Assembly (NCBI RefSeq): GCF_000876655.1
Contig: NZ_JYCN01000015.1
Span: 246,155 to 310,154 of the forward strand
Direction of reading: 5' to 3'
DNA length: 64,000 nucleotides
Origin: Arthrobacter sp. SPG23
GTDB taxonomy: Bacteria; Actinomycetota; Actinomycetes; Actinomycetales; Micrococcaceae
Position 1 is the first letter of the stretch. Every line of letters starts with the position of its first letter. Positions 8,794 through 17,999 of this stretch are shown here, piece after piece. The translations under genes were made by a program, and so were the position numbers. The notes beneath the pieces were generated by a model. That model did no database searches. It was not told the origin of the DNA and saw only the letters and a program-made list of their open reading frames with translations.

Positions 8794-9567
8794 ATGAAAA
8801 ACAAGCGGAACGAGCAGCTAGTGAAGTCCGTGATCAAGGTCGTCTACTTCGACGAAGATTCTGCCTCGGACTACCTTGACGTCTCATCGGGCGGAAAGAT
8901 TGTCGCAACTGCTGAGGACGTCACAGAGCGGGCAAACAAGCTTAGGGCAACGATGGAAGGAAAGCTGCTCGCAAAGCTAAGCTGGCTTCCGTTTATCGGG
9001 GTGTCCGCAGAAGCTGGGCTTGGCACTGAAAGCTCAATTGCAGGGCAGAGCATCCTGCGTAAGACATTGTCGAACACCATTCTTACCGATTACCTGGGAC
9101 AGGCGGATGAAGAACAAATCATTCGTCTGCACGGATTCCGCGTGACTGCTCCTAAGGAATCTATGGCTTACATGAAGATGTACACCCCCTACATGATCAT
9201 TGCAAAAACGGAGCAGCATGGGGTTGACCTCGCCCGCATGGACGAGGCCCTTACAAGCGCCAAGGGCTACTACGAGATGCTGGCTGAGAACCGTGCAAGT
9301 GGGGAGAAATGCATTCTCCGCTTCAACATACGCGCCTTTCGAAATAGCTACGGACTGGCAGATTTGGGGCGCATGGACCTCACCTACCACGGGATACTTG
9401 TGGGGAAAGCAAGTGAAGACGGGCTGAACTTCAATACTGAACTTATTCAGGAAGCTACTACTGAACCCCTGTCAGCCGCAGACGTCCTCGATGGCGTCCA
9501 AGACGGCGACGGGGGCCTGCTGGACGTATATGACGTTCTCTTCGCAGGTGTGGAACATGTCAGCTGA
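8794..9567 (+). CDS. DUF6414-like protein
   Basis: This 257-residue soluble protein has the opening KVVYFDEDSASDYLDVSSGG, which I associate with family DUF6414, a family without known function. The middle contains a small-residue stretch (LPFIGVSAEAGLGTESSIAG) that could insert into or contact a membrane, followed by a mixed alpha/beta region (YMKMYTPYMIIAKTEQHG). It lies between the helicase and the AAA+ gene; its last 11 bases overlap the AAA+ start, so the two are probably translationally coupled. In a defence model it could be the sensor or effector. Family assignment is from memory of the sequence pattern. Confidence 0.65.
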   Translation: MKNKRNEQLVKSVIKVVYFDEDSASDYLDVSSGGKIVATAEDVTERANKLRATMEGKLLAKLSWLPFIGVSAEAGLGTESSIAGQSILRKTLSNTILTDYLGQADEEQIIRLHGFRVTAPKESMAYMKMYTPYMIIAKTEQHGVDLARMDEALTSAKGYYEMLAENRASGEKCILRFNIRAFRNSYGLADLGRMDLTYHGILVGKASEDGLNFNTELIQEATTEPLSAADVLDGVQDGDGGLLDVYDVLFAGVEHVS

Positions 9568-10705
9568 CACCACTGTTTCGATCTTCTACGGCCCACTGTC
9601 CTGGTTCAAACAAGAACTCGGCGATTTGGAGCACGAAAGCCTCCTCGAGCTTGTCCATGAGCTTGACGAGGAGCGTCGCCAATTTCGACTCGTTGGGCAC
9701 GGGCAACAGGAGCCCCTCGAGTCTTCTCGCCAGAGGCCCGCATTGGTGGTCGCGGAATCTAATGACTACGCCAGCTTCAACGAACATTTCATCACCAACT
9801 TCGCCGGCCAGATTCGTTCCATTGATCCTGAGGAGCTCTGGCTGCACAATCCGCCTGCGATAGTGCAAGCTCAGGTACAGCGCCTGTTTGGGGTAAACGT
9901 AGAACGCTACGACTATCCAGCTGTGACGGTGGAGACTCTTGTCAAGATCAATGAGGGGTTCGCCGCGCATCTGGTCGGCCAGAACGCGGTGAAAGAATCC
10001 CTCCTCGCTGCGCTATATCCGCTCACGGCCTCGGGACGAACCAGACCCGTGGTGCTTATGTTTTTTGGCCCTTCAGGCGTTGGGAAAACAGAGACTGCAC
10101 AATTTGTCAACAGTCTTCTGGGTGGGGAGCTGATGCGAAAGCAGTTCTCCATGTTTCACAGCGACAAGTTTGCTTCGTACCTGTTCGGTGGGCACCACTC
10201 GGAGGGCTCCTTTGCGAGAGATCTCTTGGACCGGGACTCAGGCGTCATCTTGATTGACGAGTTCGATAAGGCTAACCCCATCTTTCACAGCGCCTTCTAC
10301 CAGTTGTTTGATGGCGGCTTATTCGAGGACAAGAATTATCACGTCGAGGTCGGTCCAGAGGTCATCATATGTACCTCAAATTATGAGTCGGAGGATCAGA
10401 TTCGCGAGGCGCTTGGTGATGCGTTGTTCTCGCGTTTCGATGCCCTGATTCGCTTCAGACAGCTCAGTCGCCCGGAGACGGTCCGAATCATTGACATCAT
10501 TCTGGACCGGCGTCTCAACGATCTGACGGAAAAGGAGCTTGAACTGCTGGATCAGGACGGCCTAAGGGAAAAGTTGCACGGCATGGCATCCAATGTGAAG
10601 AACGTCCGCAAGCTCGCCAAGTTTGTTGACGAGGTCCTCTCACTGCAGCTTGTTCGAGCTCTAATCACTCGGCCGTCTAACACAGAGCTTTCCGCTTCGG
10701 AATGA
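9557..10705 (+). CDS. ClpA/ClpB-like AAA+ ATPase
   Basis: This 382-residue protein has one AAA+ module at about residues 130-370. Walker A is GPSGVGKT at 171-178, Walker B is ILIDEFDK at 231-238, sensor 1 is CTSN at 272-275 and the arginine finger lies in LFSRFD near 291-295. The module resembles the second ATPase domain of ClpA/ClpB, but the N-terminal 125 residues are unrelated to Clp N-domains and no ClpP-binding loop is obvious, so it is not a housekeeping chaperone. I chose the ATG at 9557, which overlaps the preceding gene by 11 bases. It probably remodels or powers a complex with its two upstream neighbours. Confidence 0.85.
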   Translation: MSADTTVSIFYGPLSWFKQELGDLEHESLLELVHELDEERRQFRLVGHGQQEPLESSRQRPALVVAESNDYASFNEHFITNFAGQIRSIDPEELWLHNPPAIVQAQVQRLFGVNVERYDYPAVTVETLVKINEGFAAHLVGQNAVKESLLAALYPLTASGRTRPVVLMFFGPSGVGKTETAQFVNSLLGGELMRKQFSMFHSDKFASYLFGGHHSEGSFARDLLDRDSGVILIDEFDKANPIFHSAFYQLFDGGLFEDKNYHVEVGPEVIICTSNYESEDQIREALGDALFSRFDALIRFRQLSRPETVRIIDIILDRRLNDLTEKELELLDQDGLREKLHGMASNVKNVRKLAKFVDEVLSLQLVRALITRPSNTELSASE

Positions 10706-10770
10706 TTGTTTTACGACTCTTGCACGGCCGCCGGCGCACCTCTCAAGCTGAAGGGCCGCTGCGTCGCGCG

Positions 10771-10791
10771 GGGAGCCGGGACAGGGCTCCC
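10771..10791 (+). terminator. Hairpin after the helicase/DUF6414/AAA+ cassette
   Basis: GGGAGCC and GGCTCCC pair perfectly around a seven-base loop, 65 bases after the AAA+ stop codon. There is no U-tract, as is common in GC-rich actinobacteria. It separates the cassette from the next gene. Confidence 0.45.
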
Positions 10792-10816
10792 TGCGGCCCC
10801 CCGATAGGCTTTCCGC

Positions 10817-11623
10817 ATGAACAACCCGGCCGAGGCAGAACCACGCCCCCTCGACATTTACGACACCACCAACGACGGGTTCGCCCCGGCACCCCTCAGG
10901 GAAGCCGCGGAAGCCCTGCAGGCCGCCGTCGACGCCCTCGGCAAAGCCCAGGACGCCCTGATCGGCTGCGCGACACCGTTGAACCTCACCAAGATCGTCG
11001 ATGACATCAAAGCCTTCACACCAATGCTCGATACCCACCAGGAGCACATGAGCAAGGCAGTCGAGTACATCGAGCGGGACTTCCCGCTGCCCCGAAACTT
11101 CGAGGACGGCGAAATGCCGTGGTTCGAGCGGCACCAAAGCCCGGTACTGACTCCCAAGCAGGTCGTATTCCTGGCCGAAACCGCCCATGAAGTCATGCCC
11201 AGCGAACTCGTCACCTACCGGGCCGTGATCAACGCCGCCGACGAAGTGCCGGTACCCACCGTGATTGCCAGGGCGCAGCGGAAACGCAGGAACGACGAAG
11301 CCAGGGAGAACGAGGCGCAGCTGGTCGACAAGATCCTGCAAGACATCGAGTCCAGACCCTGCCCGTACTGCCGAGTGGAGGCGGGGGAGTACTGCCGGAC
11401 CGGAACAGGCCGCATCGGAGGTCCCCACGCAGGCCGCCGCGACCTCTCACCGTATGCCACAGAGTACCCCCGGGAAGCCAAGCAGGCCAAACGCGAAGAC
11501 GACTCCTGGAAGACGCAGCAGGCGCCATCCCAGGAAGCAAGCCAGCGTGCCCAGGAAGACAAAGAAATCCTGGCGGACGTCATTACAGAACTCGCTGAAG
11601 GGTTCAGACCGAAGTACGACTGA
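10817..11623 (+). CDS. Zinc-finger-containing hypothetical protein
   Basis: This is a 268-residue soluble protein. The N-terminal half is helical and Ala-rich (LREAAEALQAAVDALGKAQD). At about residues 180-205 it has CPYCRVEAGEYC and then GGPHAGRR, the Cys-Cys-Cys-His arrangement of a small zinc finger seen in actinophage and plasmid proteins. The C-terminus is charged (EDKEILADVITELAEGFRPK). The role is unknown; nucleic-acid binding is likely from the finger. It starts 111 bases after the AAA+ gene, behind a hairpin, so it is probably not part of that operon. Confidence 0.65.
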   Translation: MNNPAEAEPRPLDIYDTTNDGFAPAPLREAAEALQAAVDALGKAQDALIGCATPLNLTKIVDDIKAFTPMLDTHQEHMSKAVEYIERDFPLPRNFEDGEMPWFERHQSPVLTPKQVVFLAETAHEVMPSELVTYRAVINAADEVPVPTVIARAQRKRRNDEARENEAQLVDKILQDIESRPCPYCRVEAGEYCRTGTGRIGGPHAGRRDLSPYATEYPREAKQAKREDDSWKTQQAPSQEASQRAQEDKEILADVITELAEGFRPKYD

Positions 11624-11695
11624 GGGACACGGAAATCACCTGTCCTAGAACATCGCATGACGCCACATCAAATGGCGAGAATAAGGGGGAATTAC

Positions 11696-12229
11696 ATGCA
11701 AGCAGCAGAGGAATCCACAATGTCCGGGGGATCGCCAACCGCCGAGCTGGAGGTGCCGTGGTGGAGGCGTAAGTCCTGGTGGAAACTCGCGGGGAAGGTA
11801 TTGGGAAAGTATGCCGTCGGTACCGCCGTTGCCGTTGGTTTGGCAATGCTTGCAAGGTGGCTAATCGTCCCCGTCGCGCCAGCGGCCGACGCCGAGGCGA
11901 AGCCGTCAGATACCTATCCGTCGCTTGTCACCGCAATGGGGGCGATCCTGCTGCTGGTTTCGATAGCTTGGGAGAGGGCAGATGCTGTGACGGGGCGTGG
12001 CAGCCTCCGTCCCGCGGACGTGAAGTTCTTCCGAATACTGCTGGTTACGTCCGGGTTTGTCGCCACTATGGCAGGAGTCCTCGCGGACGAGACCCTTCGG
12101 AACAACGGCGGTATTTATCTGGTCGTGGTCGGCGTTCTGGTAATGCTGATTTTGATCGGCGTGGGCTTGTTCGGAACCTCCGCCAGTGCTTCTCACCGGA
12201 AGCTGGATGAGGGGGCGAAGGAGGACTGA
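11696..12229 (+). CDS. Hypothetical membrane protein with about four TM helices
   Basis: This 177-residue protein has a Trp-rich basic N-terminus (VPWWRRKSWWKLAGKV) followed by hydrophobic segments around AVGTAVAVGLAMLARWLIV, AMGAILLLVSIAW, ILLVTSGFVATMAGVLA and IYLVVVGVLVMLILIGVGLF. The ATG at 11696 is chosen because GGGGGAA lies five bases before it; an in-frame ATG at 11657 lacks a site. A strong hairpin terminator follows the gene. No conserved motif is recognised, so its function is unknown. Confidence 0.7.
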   Translation: MQAAEESTMSGGSPTAELEVPWWRRKSWWKLAGKVLGKYAVGTAVAVGLAMLARWLIVPVAPAADAEAKPSDTYPSLVTAMGAILLLVSIAWERADAVTGRGSLRPADVKFFRILLVTSGFVATMAGVLADETLRNNGGIYLVVVGVLVMLILIGVGLFGTSASASHRKLDEGAKED

Positions 12230-12303
12230 CTGCATAGTCCCTGACGCGCCGTCGAGATCACACTCTCGGGTGCCTGTTACTACTCGGCGGTAAGGGAGAA
12301 TGT

Positions 12304-12340
12304 AGCGGGCGTTGTGTCGCTGACACGGCGCCCGCTTTAT
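12304..12340 (+). terminator. Intrinsic terminator
   Basis: AGCGGGCG pairs with CGCCCGCT and the inner GTGTC pairs with GACAC around a three-base loop, with one two-base internal mismatch, followed by TTTAT. This is the most convincing rho-independent terminator in the window and separates the membrane-protein gene from the recombinase module. Confidence 0.75.
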
Positions 12341-12560
12341 AATTCACTACACGCACGCTTCCCCAAGTGGTGTTACGTGTCTGATGATGGCGTGAATCTA
12401 TGGCACGCGCATAATCCGGACCGACAAGAGCCGCAGACGCTCCGGGCAGGGAGTAAAAAAGCTGGAGTCACGGCGGGACCCTGAAGGCCAGTAAGTGTGT
12501 CACGCAAAGCCAGGATTCAAGCCGCGATAACCTATCTCTGTCACCACACCTTCCGCGATA

Positions 12561-12576
12561 AGAGGCACTTGCCTCT
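12561..12576. promoter_or_regulatory. Palindrome AGAGGCA-N2-TGCCTCT before first recombinase
   Basis: Seven-base perfect arms around a two-base spacer end 20 bases before the recombinase ATG, overlapping the region between promoter and ribosome site (AAGAAGG at 12584-12590). It could be an operator limiting recombinase expression or a recombinase core site. Confidence 0.4.
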
Positions 12577-12596
12577 AAACGTCAAGAAGGTAACTC

Positions 12597-14150
12597 ATGC
12601 ATAGTCCAGATCCATCGGATGCTCCTGTTGGGAGCTCCAAGCAATTCACAGCCCGCACCACTGTCGGTGACTCGGAGCAAGATAGGCCCACTTGGGTTCT
12701 TGCCACCACCGGTGGGCCACCTCGGGTAGATCCTGATTTCCATCCTCTCGCTAAGGCATGGCGAGATATCGATGCAAGGGAGAGCCACGCAGGCATAACA
12801 GCGGGCATGCCCATTCTCTTGTCGACGAGATTCGTCGACTATAGGTTAGGGGACTACTTCAGAACCGCGTTTTCTTCTGACCGCCATTCGACAGCTGTGA
12901 CCTACGCAAGAGAGTTGAGCATACTGCTGACCTTTCTTGATACACGCGAAATCCGCTGGGATGAAGTGACTCCCTCCGATATAAGAGCGTTCCAGGTCTG
13001 GCGTGTGTACGACGCTAGAAACCCAGCCACTGTTTCTCCGGCTACGTGGAACAAGGGATGGGCTGCGCTTCGTCACTTCTATCGTTATGCCGAAAGAAAT
13101 GGTTGGGTCGCACAGAATCCCGTGGGTGACCAGCTACGCCTTCATGATGCCAACCGCGTGGGTGGGCACAGAGAAAAGAATGCAAGGACTTCGCGGGACC
13201 GTTGGATAACTCCTCGTGACTATCAGTTTTGGCGGGACGTGGGCTTGCGAGGGTATCGGGCTGGGCTGAGCGATTCGGGAGTCTTCTCAGTTGGACAGCC
13301 GGATGACGCCGCGAGGTCAAGGAACACGTCGAGGAACGCGGGATTTACTGACTTCGTCATGATGACAGGGCTCCGTCTAAAGGAAGCCGGTTCTCTGCTC
13401 ATTCCCGAGCTTCCCACCTCTGTCGGACAAGAAGTGCCGATCATCGGCAAGGGAGGTTTTCGGCGTCACTACAGAGTGATGAACGAAAGAGCGCTAATTA
13501 GCCTCCGGCAGTACATGGACGGGGAGCGGCGAGACATTGTAAGTCGCGCCCAGCGAGCACGGCGGTTCGACGAAGTGCGGGGGCGTCTGGACGTTGTGGA
13601 ACTGGTTCCAGGTCGATTTCAGCAGAAGGCAAGACTCGTAAACGGACGTTTGCTTCCACTCGATAGACTCTCGATTCTTGAACGGCAGAAGCTGTTTCTT
13701 GTGGTTGGAGGCGAAGTCGAGCCGGCTTGGTTGTGGCTCACTGAGCATGGTAAGCCTCTGCAGCCCGCTTCCTGGGACAAAGTTTTTGATGCAGCGAATG
13801 AGCGGGTCACCGGATGCCGGGCTGCCCTTGGCTCTTCGTCGCCTACAGTTTTGGTCACCCCACACTCCCTGCGCTTTTCGTTTGCCCTATACGTGCTACT
13901 TGCTGGAGTACAAGCGATTGACGAGCGTCTGGGCAGTGATGCTTCAACGCCTTTCTTGGCGAGGATGTATTCGCAAGCCTTCGATGAGGTGCGAGACCTG
14001 CTAGGTCACTCCACTGTTGAAATTACTAAAAATATCTACCTGGAACCTGTCAAGGGACTAAGGCGTTCTACAATGCTCCGCGGCTCCAGTTTTGATGAGT
14101 TTTGGACAAATTTGGCCGTGGAGAATCCTAGGATTGGATTTGGTTCATGA
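12597..14150 (+). CDS. Tyrosine recombinase 1 (TnpA-like)
   Basis: This 517-residue site-specific recombinase has an N-terminal SAM-like core-binding domain at about 80-175 and a catalytic domain with the full set of residues: Arg260 in TGLRLKEA, Lys285 in IGKGG, His423 and Arg426 in PHSLRFSF, His471 in LLGHSTVEITK and nucleophile Tyr481 in NIYLEP. It should therefore be active. The ATG follows a good AAGAAGG ribosome site. Its stop overlaps the start of recombinase 2 by four bases, so the module is one operon. It is much longer than XerC/D (about 300), with a long N-terminal extension and internal insertions. Confidence 0.9.
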   Translation: MHSPDPSDAPVGSSKQFTARTTVGDSEQDRPTWVLATTGGPPRVDPDFHPLAKAWRDIDARESHAGITAGMPILLSTRFVDYRLGDYFRTAFSSDRHSTAVTYARELSILLTFLDTREIRWDEVTPSDIRAFQVWRVYDARNPATVSPATWNKGWAALRHFYRYAERNGWVAQNPVGDQLRLHDANRVGGHREKNARTSRDRWITPRDYQFWRDVGLRGYRAGLSDSGVFSVGQPDDAARSRNTSRNAGFTDFVMMTGLRLKEAGSLLIPELPTSVGQEVPIIGKGGFRRHYRVMNERALISLRQYMDGERRDIVSRAQRARRFDEVRGRLDVVELVPGRFQQKARLVNGRLLPLDRLSILERQKLFLVVGGEVEPAWLWLTEHGKPLQPASWDKVFDAANERVTGCRAALGSSSPTVLVTPHSLRFSFALYVLLAGVQAIDERLGSDASTPFLARMYSQAFDEVRDLLGHSTVEITKNIYLEPVKGLRRSTMLRGSSFDEFWTNLAVENPRIGFGS

Positions 14151-15844
14151 ATGGGCGAAAGGCATATCAGCCTTCTGTCGGCTTGCCAATCGAGGTCGTT
14201 CCCATTCGAGAACACGTGAGCACGGTGGTCCTGTCCCTCGAAGATGCACCTCATTACGAGCTTGACCTAACGCGGCTGCGGTTGTCTCAAGGCATGGCCT
14301 ACGAACTGGCCATGGGCTTCTTGGCATGGACGACCAGCTTCAACGGTGGTCGTCGTCGTGCCTCGGTTGAGGCAATGAAACGAGCAGTCTCGGCATTCGC
14401 CCGATGGCTAAACAGCCAAGAAGAGGAGAGCTTCGCTTCACTTGGCGAAGTAACCCCATTTCATTTACGCAAATATCAAGAGTTCCTGCGCGTGACACTG
14501 TCTCCGGCTACTTCAGACGGGTATTTCAGAGATCTACGAACTCTTTTGAGGCAGTGTCCTGAGCTTCCAGAACTGACACGAGTAGAAGCACGGCGGCGTG
14601 TCGGGATCGTGCCCGCTAAAAATCCTATACAGAGGTACTCACCGCAAGAATTTTCGGCCATCCGCAACGCGGCTCGACGAGCTCTTGAAACTGCTCATGA
14701 ACGAATACATTCGGCGCACTTGGAGGCCCTTGCCTACAAGAATGATCCCTCCACGGCAACAGAACGTGAGAGGGTCCTCTACGAGATTATGCGCTTCGGT
14801 GCGCCCCAAAACCGAAGTGATTACGCGCATGTTGTTGCCTGGAGAGTGGGTGCTAAAGTCACCTGGGCGACCCGGCGTCTGCTTTTTCCGGACGCTACAG
14901 AAGTAATGGCTGCCGCAGTCCTGCTGGCATGCCGCCGGGGTGTAAATCTGTCGCCGCTAAGCACTGCGGTGGTGCCTTCGTACCATGGTGCCCTCGCCCA
15001 GCTGGACTTGGACAAACCGCGCCGTGGCCCGTCTCAACGATTTTGGCCGGAGCTGGTCTCAGGCCCCATAGAACCGGACGAGGAGGACGCCGGTGACTAT
15101 GCCAGAGCTGTGCTAATGGTCGCTGAGATGACGGAGCCGCTGAGAACGTGGTTCAGCAATTCCGGTGAAGAAACCAATCGGCTTTTCATGTGGTGGGGCA
15201 GCACAGGTTCGAAGCCAAAGCTGGGAATACCACTTCGTAGGGGCGGAACTACTATTCCGTGGCTTCCAGAAGGCGCGGTTATTGACTTTCGTCGGCTGAG
15301 ACGCAGCGTTCCCAATGAAGGTGTATCCAAAGAGCCAACTGATCACGATCCCGATACGTATCTGCGCTACGTGCTTTCCGACCCCGTTTCGGTCAAGGCG
15401 CACCAAATTTCAGCGTCGCTTGGCATACAAGATGCGATGGACCGGGCACGCCAAGTGGTCCACAGTCGACTCCAGCTAGGAAATGATACTGGTGAAGGCA
15501 ATGACGCTCTTATCGTCAACTGTGAAGACCCAAGCCGGAACCCGGAAACTGGCCTTGCATGCGATCGAGGCTATTTCACCTTTCTCGACTGCCTTGACTG
15601 TCCAAATGCTGCAACGGTTAGTCGACTGTTACCCAGACAGCTTGCGGCACTGAGCGTGCTCTCTGAACTGCGTGGCGTTCTATCAGAACTATGGGAGAAG
15701 AAATTCGCGCGGCACTACTACATGTTGCGAGCTATGACTGAACGGCACTCGGACGAAGAGCTGCGGGCGGCGATGCAAGAAAGCGAGCGATATATTCCCA
15801 CGATCATGGCCGCTCTCCGGAGTGAAAGCCCGACCATTGGTTGA
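14147..15844 (+). CDS. Tyrosine recombinase-like protein 2 (degenerate catalytic site)
   Basis: This 565-residue protein is the second member of the recombinase operon. The N-terminal core-binding domain is recognisable (AVSAFARWLNSQEEE, then VTPFHLRKYQEFLRVTL). In the catalytic half, CRRGVNLSPLS aligns with the first-arginine region, but I find no HxxR box, no late histidine and no NxY nucleophile motif. The C-terminus instead carries DCLDCPNAATVSRLLPRQL, a Cys-x2-Cys motif typical of partner recombinases in trio elements. It probably acts as a structural partner rather than an independent recombinase. It overlaps recombinase 1 by four bases and recombinase 3 by 23. Confidence 0.75.
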   Translation: MNGRKAYQPSVGLPIEVVPIREHVSTVVLSLEDAPHYELDLTRLRLSQGMAYELAMGFLAWTTSFNGGRRRASVEAMKRAVSAFARWLNSQEEESFASLGEVTPFHLRKYQEFLRVTLSPATSDGYFRDLRTLLRQCPELPELTRVEARRRVGIVPAKNPIQRYSPQEFSAIRNAARRALETAHERIHSAHLEALAYKNDPSTATERERVLYEIMRFGAPQNRSDYAHVVAWRVGAKVTWATRRLLFPDATEVMAAAVLLACRRGVNLSPLSTAVVPSYHGALAQLDLDKPRRGPSQRFWPELVSGPIEPDEEDAGDYARAVLMVAEMTEPLRTWFSNSGEETNRLFMWWGSTGSKPKLGIPLRRGGTTIPWLPEGAVIDFRRLRRSVPNEGVSKEPTDHDPDTYLRYVLSDPVSVKAHQISASLGIQDAMDRARQVVHSRLQLGNDTGEGNDALIVNCEDPSRNPETGLACDRGYFTFLDCLDCPNAATVSRLLPRQLAALSVLSELRGVLSELWEKKFARHYYMLRAMTERHSDEELRAAMQESERYIPTIMAALRSESPTIG

Positions 15845-17978
15845 AGGTTCACAGGCCACGCGCGGCGACGATTACGGGGACGGGCCTGCTCTCCGACTTC
15901 CCTCTGCCGCAACGCCTTCTATAGGTGCCCACCGAATCCACCAGCAAAGCGAGGTTGTTAGCTTCAGCGCAGATGTCTGGCCGTTGGACGCTCTAACTGA
16001 TGATTCGTCTAAATCCCGTGTGAGGTTGCGCTTCGATTAATGGACGCCTGGGTTCCGGCTATTCGCAAAGCATGTGGCCTACGTGTTGATCAACCACGGC
16101 AACCCTCCGAGTTTACTCGATCTTGCATCGGGCAATCACGTGCGCTGGCCGAGCGGAGGCACAATCCACAAGATTCTCCATGGCCTTAAAACGCAGATTG
16201 ACTGGCTGGTTGGCAAATGGTCTGATGCCCATCCGGAGGTTCCTGTGCGAAACATTGGAGATCTGGACTCAGGGCACCTAGATGACTGCAGACGTCACAT
16301 CGAACAAAGCGACTATGCTGCAACCACAAAATTTAACAAGCTGGAACAGCTCGTGCGTATGTGGCACTTGAACCCGTGGTTGCCTGAGGATCAGCAATGG
16401 CCAGAACCGATTTGGCGGGAGGAAAAGTGGAAACCTCAGAGGAAAGCCATTGAAAACTCGACTAAGAGACTGACTCAGGATGCGATGGGTCCTCTGCTTG
16501 AGTGGTCAATAGCCTTCGTTACGCGATTTGCCGACGACATTTTCGCAGCTCATGATCGCTTTCAGGAGCGAGAAGGTCGGATTGCCAAGGCCGGAAATGC
16601 TCGGCGACTGGCGCAAGAAATCCTGCAGGATCACGTAAATCGAGGGCTTCCCGTCCCTGCCCAATCCTCCACAAGTCGTAGGGGAGACCCTGACAGAGTA
16701 AGTTGGGGAGCACTCGCATATCAACATTTGATTCACGAGAATACGTTCAGTGCTGTATTCGGTCAGATGCCTGTGAGGCCTGTGCTTTCTTCCGACCCCG
16801 CCCTGACAGCGATCGACTGCGACATCACCGCTCACTTTCACCAGCAACCGTGGATTCCCTACATTCAAGCGGAAGATCTAAGACCGAGAACCTTCCACAA
16901 TCACCTGCTGCCGGGACGTCTATTAGGGCACCTCAGAACAGCCTGCATGATCGTCGCCGCATACCTGACAGGAGCTCGTTCCGAGGAAGTGAGGGCCTGG
17001 GAGTTCGGTGCTGCGCCGGATCCATTAGAGGAGCCGGGTGGATCTTGCGTCCACCTGATCAAAGGGAAAGTATCTAAGGGTTACAGCGCAAGTGAGGACG
17101 GGGCTCCGCGCCAAGGAAGGGAAGCTGTCTGGGCGACTGTCCCAGTAGCCACAGAGGCCATAAGAGTGGCTGAACGAATCGCAGAGGTTTCTGGAACCCC
17201 TGCTGGTTTGCTGTTCACAGACACTGGGCGAATGATTGCAAGTGGAACGTCTACGACTTGGATAACAGATTTCATCACATTCGTGAACGAAAGACTGGTG
17301 CCCCACACCGCGAGTCCTCAGGCCTTCCTAATCCCTTCCGATCCGGAAGGCACCGTTACACTGGGCAGGTTTCGCAGAACGCTCGCTTGGTTCATAAGGA
17401 ATCGACCAAACGGTGAAGCAACAGCCGCGATCCAATACCAGCACCTCTCAGTGGTGATCTCTGGCGGCTACGCCGGTACTAAAGAATCTGGCATGCAAGA
17501 TCTGCTGTTGGAGGAGGACTGGCTCCATAGGAAGCAGACGATAGCCCATCTTCAGGACATTTTGGCTGAAGGTAGAACGCTGAACGGCCCTGCGGCCGAA
17601 AGAGCCGTAGCGGCAGTGCAAAGGGTGCCAAGGCAGTTGACTCCTGGTGACGAACGGCGGTTACGAAGGGACAAGACACTTCTCATTTACGAGAACCCTG
17701 GAGCGGTTGCCTTATGTGTCTTCGATGAGACCCGAGCCCTCTGCCACAAGCTAAAGCAAAGTGACCGCGACGACAGGCCCGACTTGCTGGGGTGCGTCGA
17801 TGGCTGCCACAACTGCGCTCGGACCCCTGAACACAACCGGATATTGCTTGCTGATGCTGAGAACTTTCAGCGTCAGGCAAAACTATCGCCCCTACCGCTG
17901 GCTCAAGCCTTCATCGCTCGAGCGGAGCGCAACTTACGAGTTGCTGGCGATAACGAATCAAGTTCTCAGTCGATTTGA
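15822..17978 (+). pseudogene. Tyrosine recombinase 3 (TnpB-like), split by in-frame TAA at 16038-16040
   Basis: Downstream of GTG 16074 lies a 634-residue recombinase with Arg in TGARSEEVRAW, the FRRTLAWFI box, and His/Tyr in IQYQHLSVVISGGYAG, plus a C-terminal Cys cluster (CVDGCHNCARTPEH), all typical of Tn554 TnpB-like proteins. The same frame continues upstream to GTG 15822 and encodes the expected family N-terminus: DVWPLDALTDD, VRLRFD, then a TAA, then WTPGFRLFAKHV. Related proteins carry an uninterrupted VWxL...LxF...PW/G-x-R block here, so the TAA is a nonsense codon in one ancestral gene. Reinitiation at GTG 16074 could yield a shortened protein. Activity is doubtful. Confidence 0.75.
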
Positions 17979-17999
17979 CGTGAAGATAGGGCAACAATC

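Larger units (their letters stand above)
12230..12596. other. Intergenic region upstream of the recombinase module
   Basis: These 367 bases hold the terminator at 12304-12340, two copies of CGCGATAA-like text near 12520 and 12553, and a palindrome directly before the first recombinase. No gene is supported. If the module is still an element, its left end probably lies here. Confidence 0.5.

Noticed and set aside
9557..10705. Housekeeping ClpB/ClpA chaperone
   Set aside because: It has only one ATPase module, an unrelated N-terminus and no Clp-type middle domain, and lies in a three-gene accessory operon.
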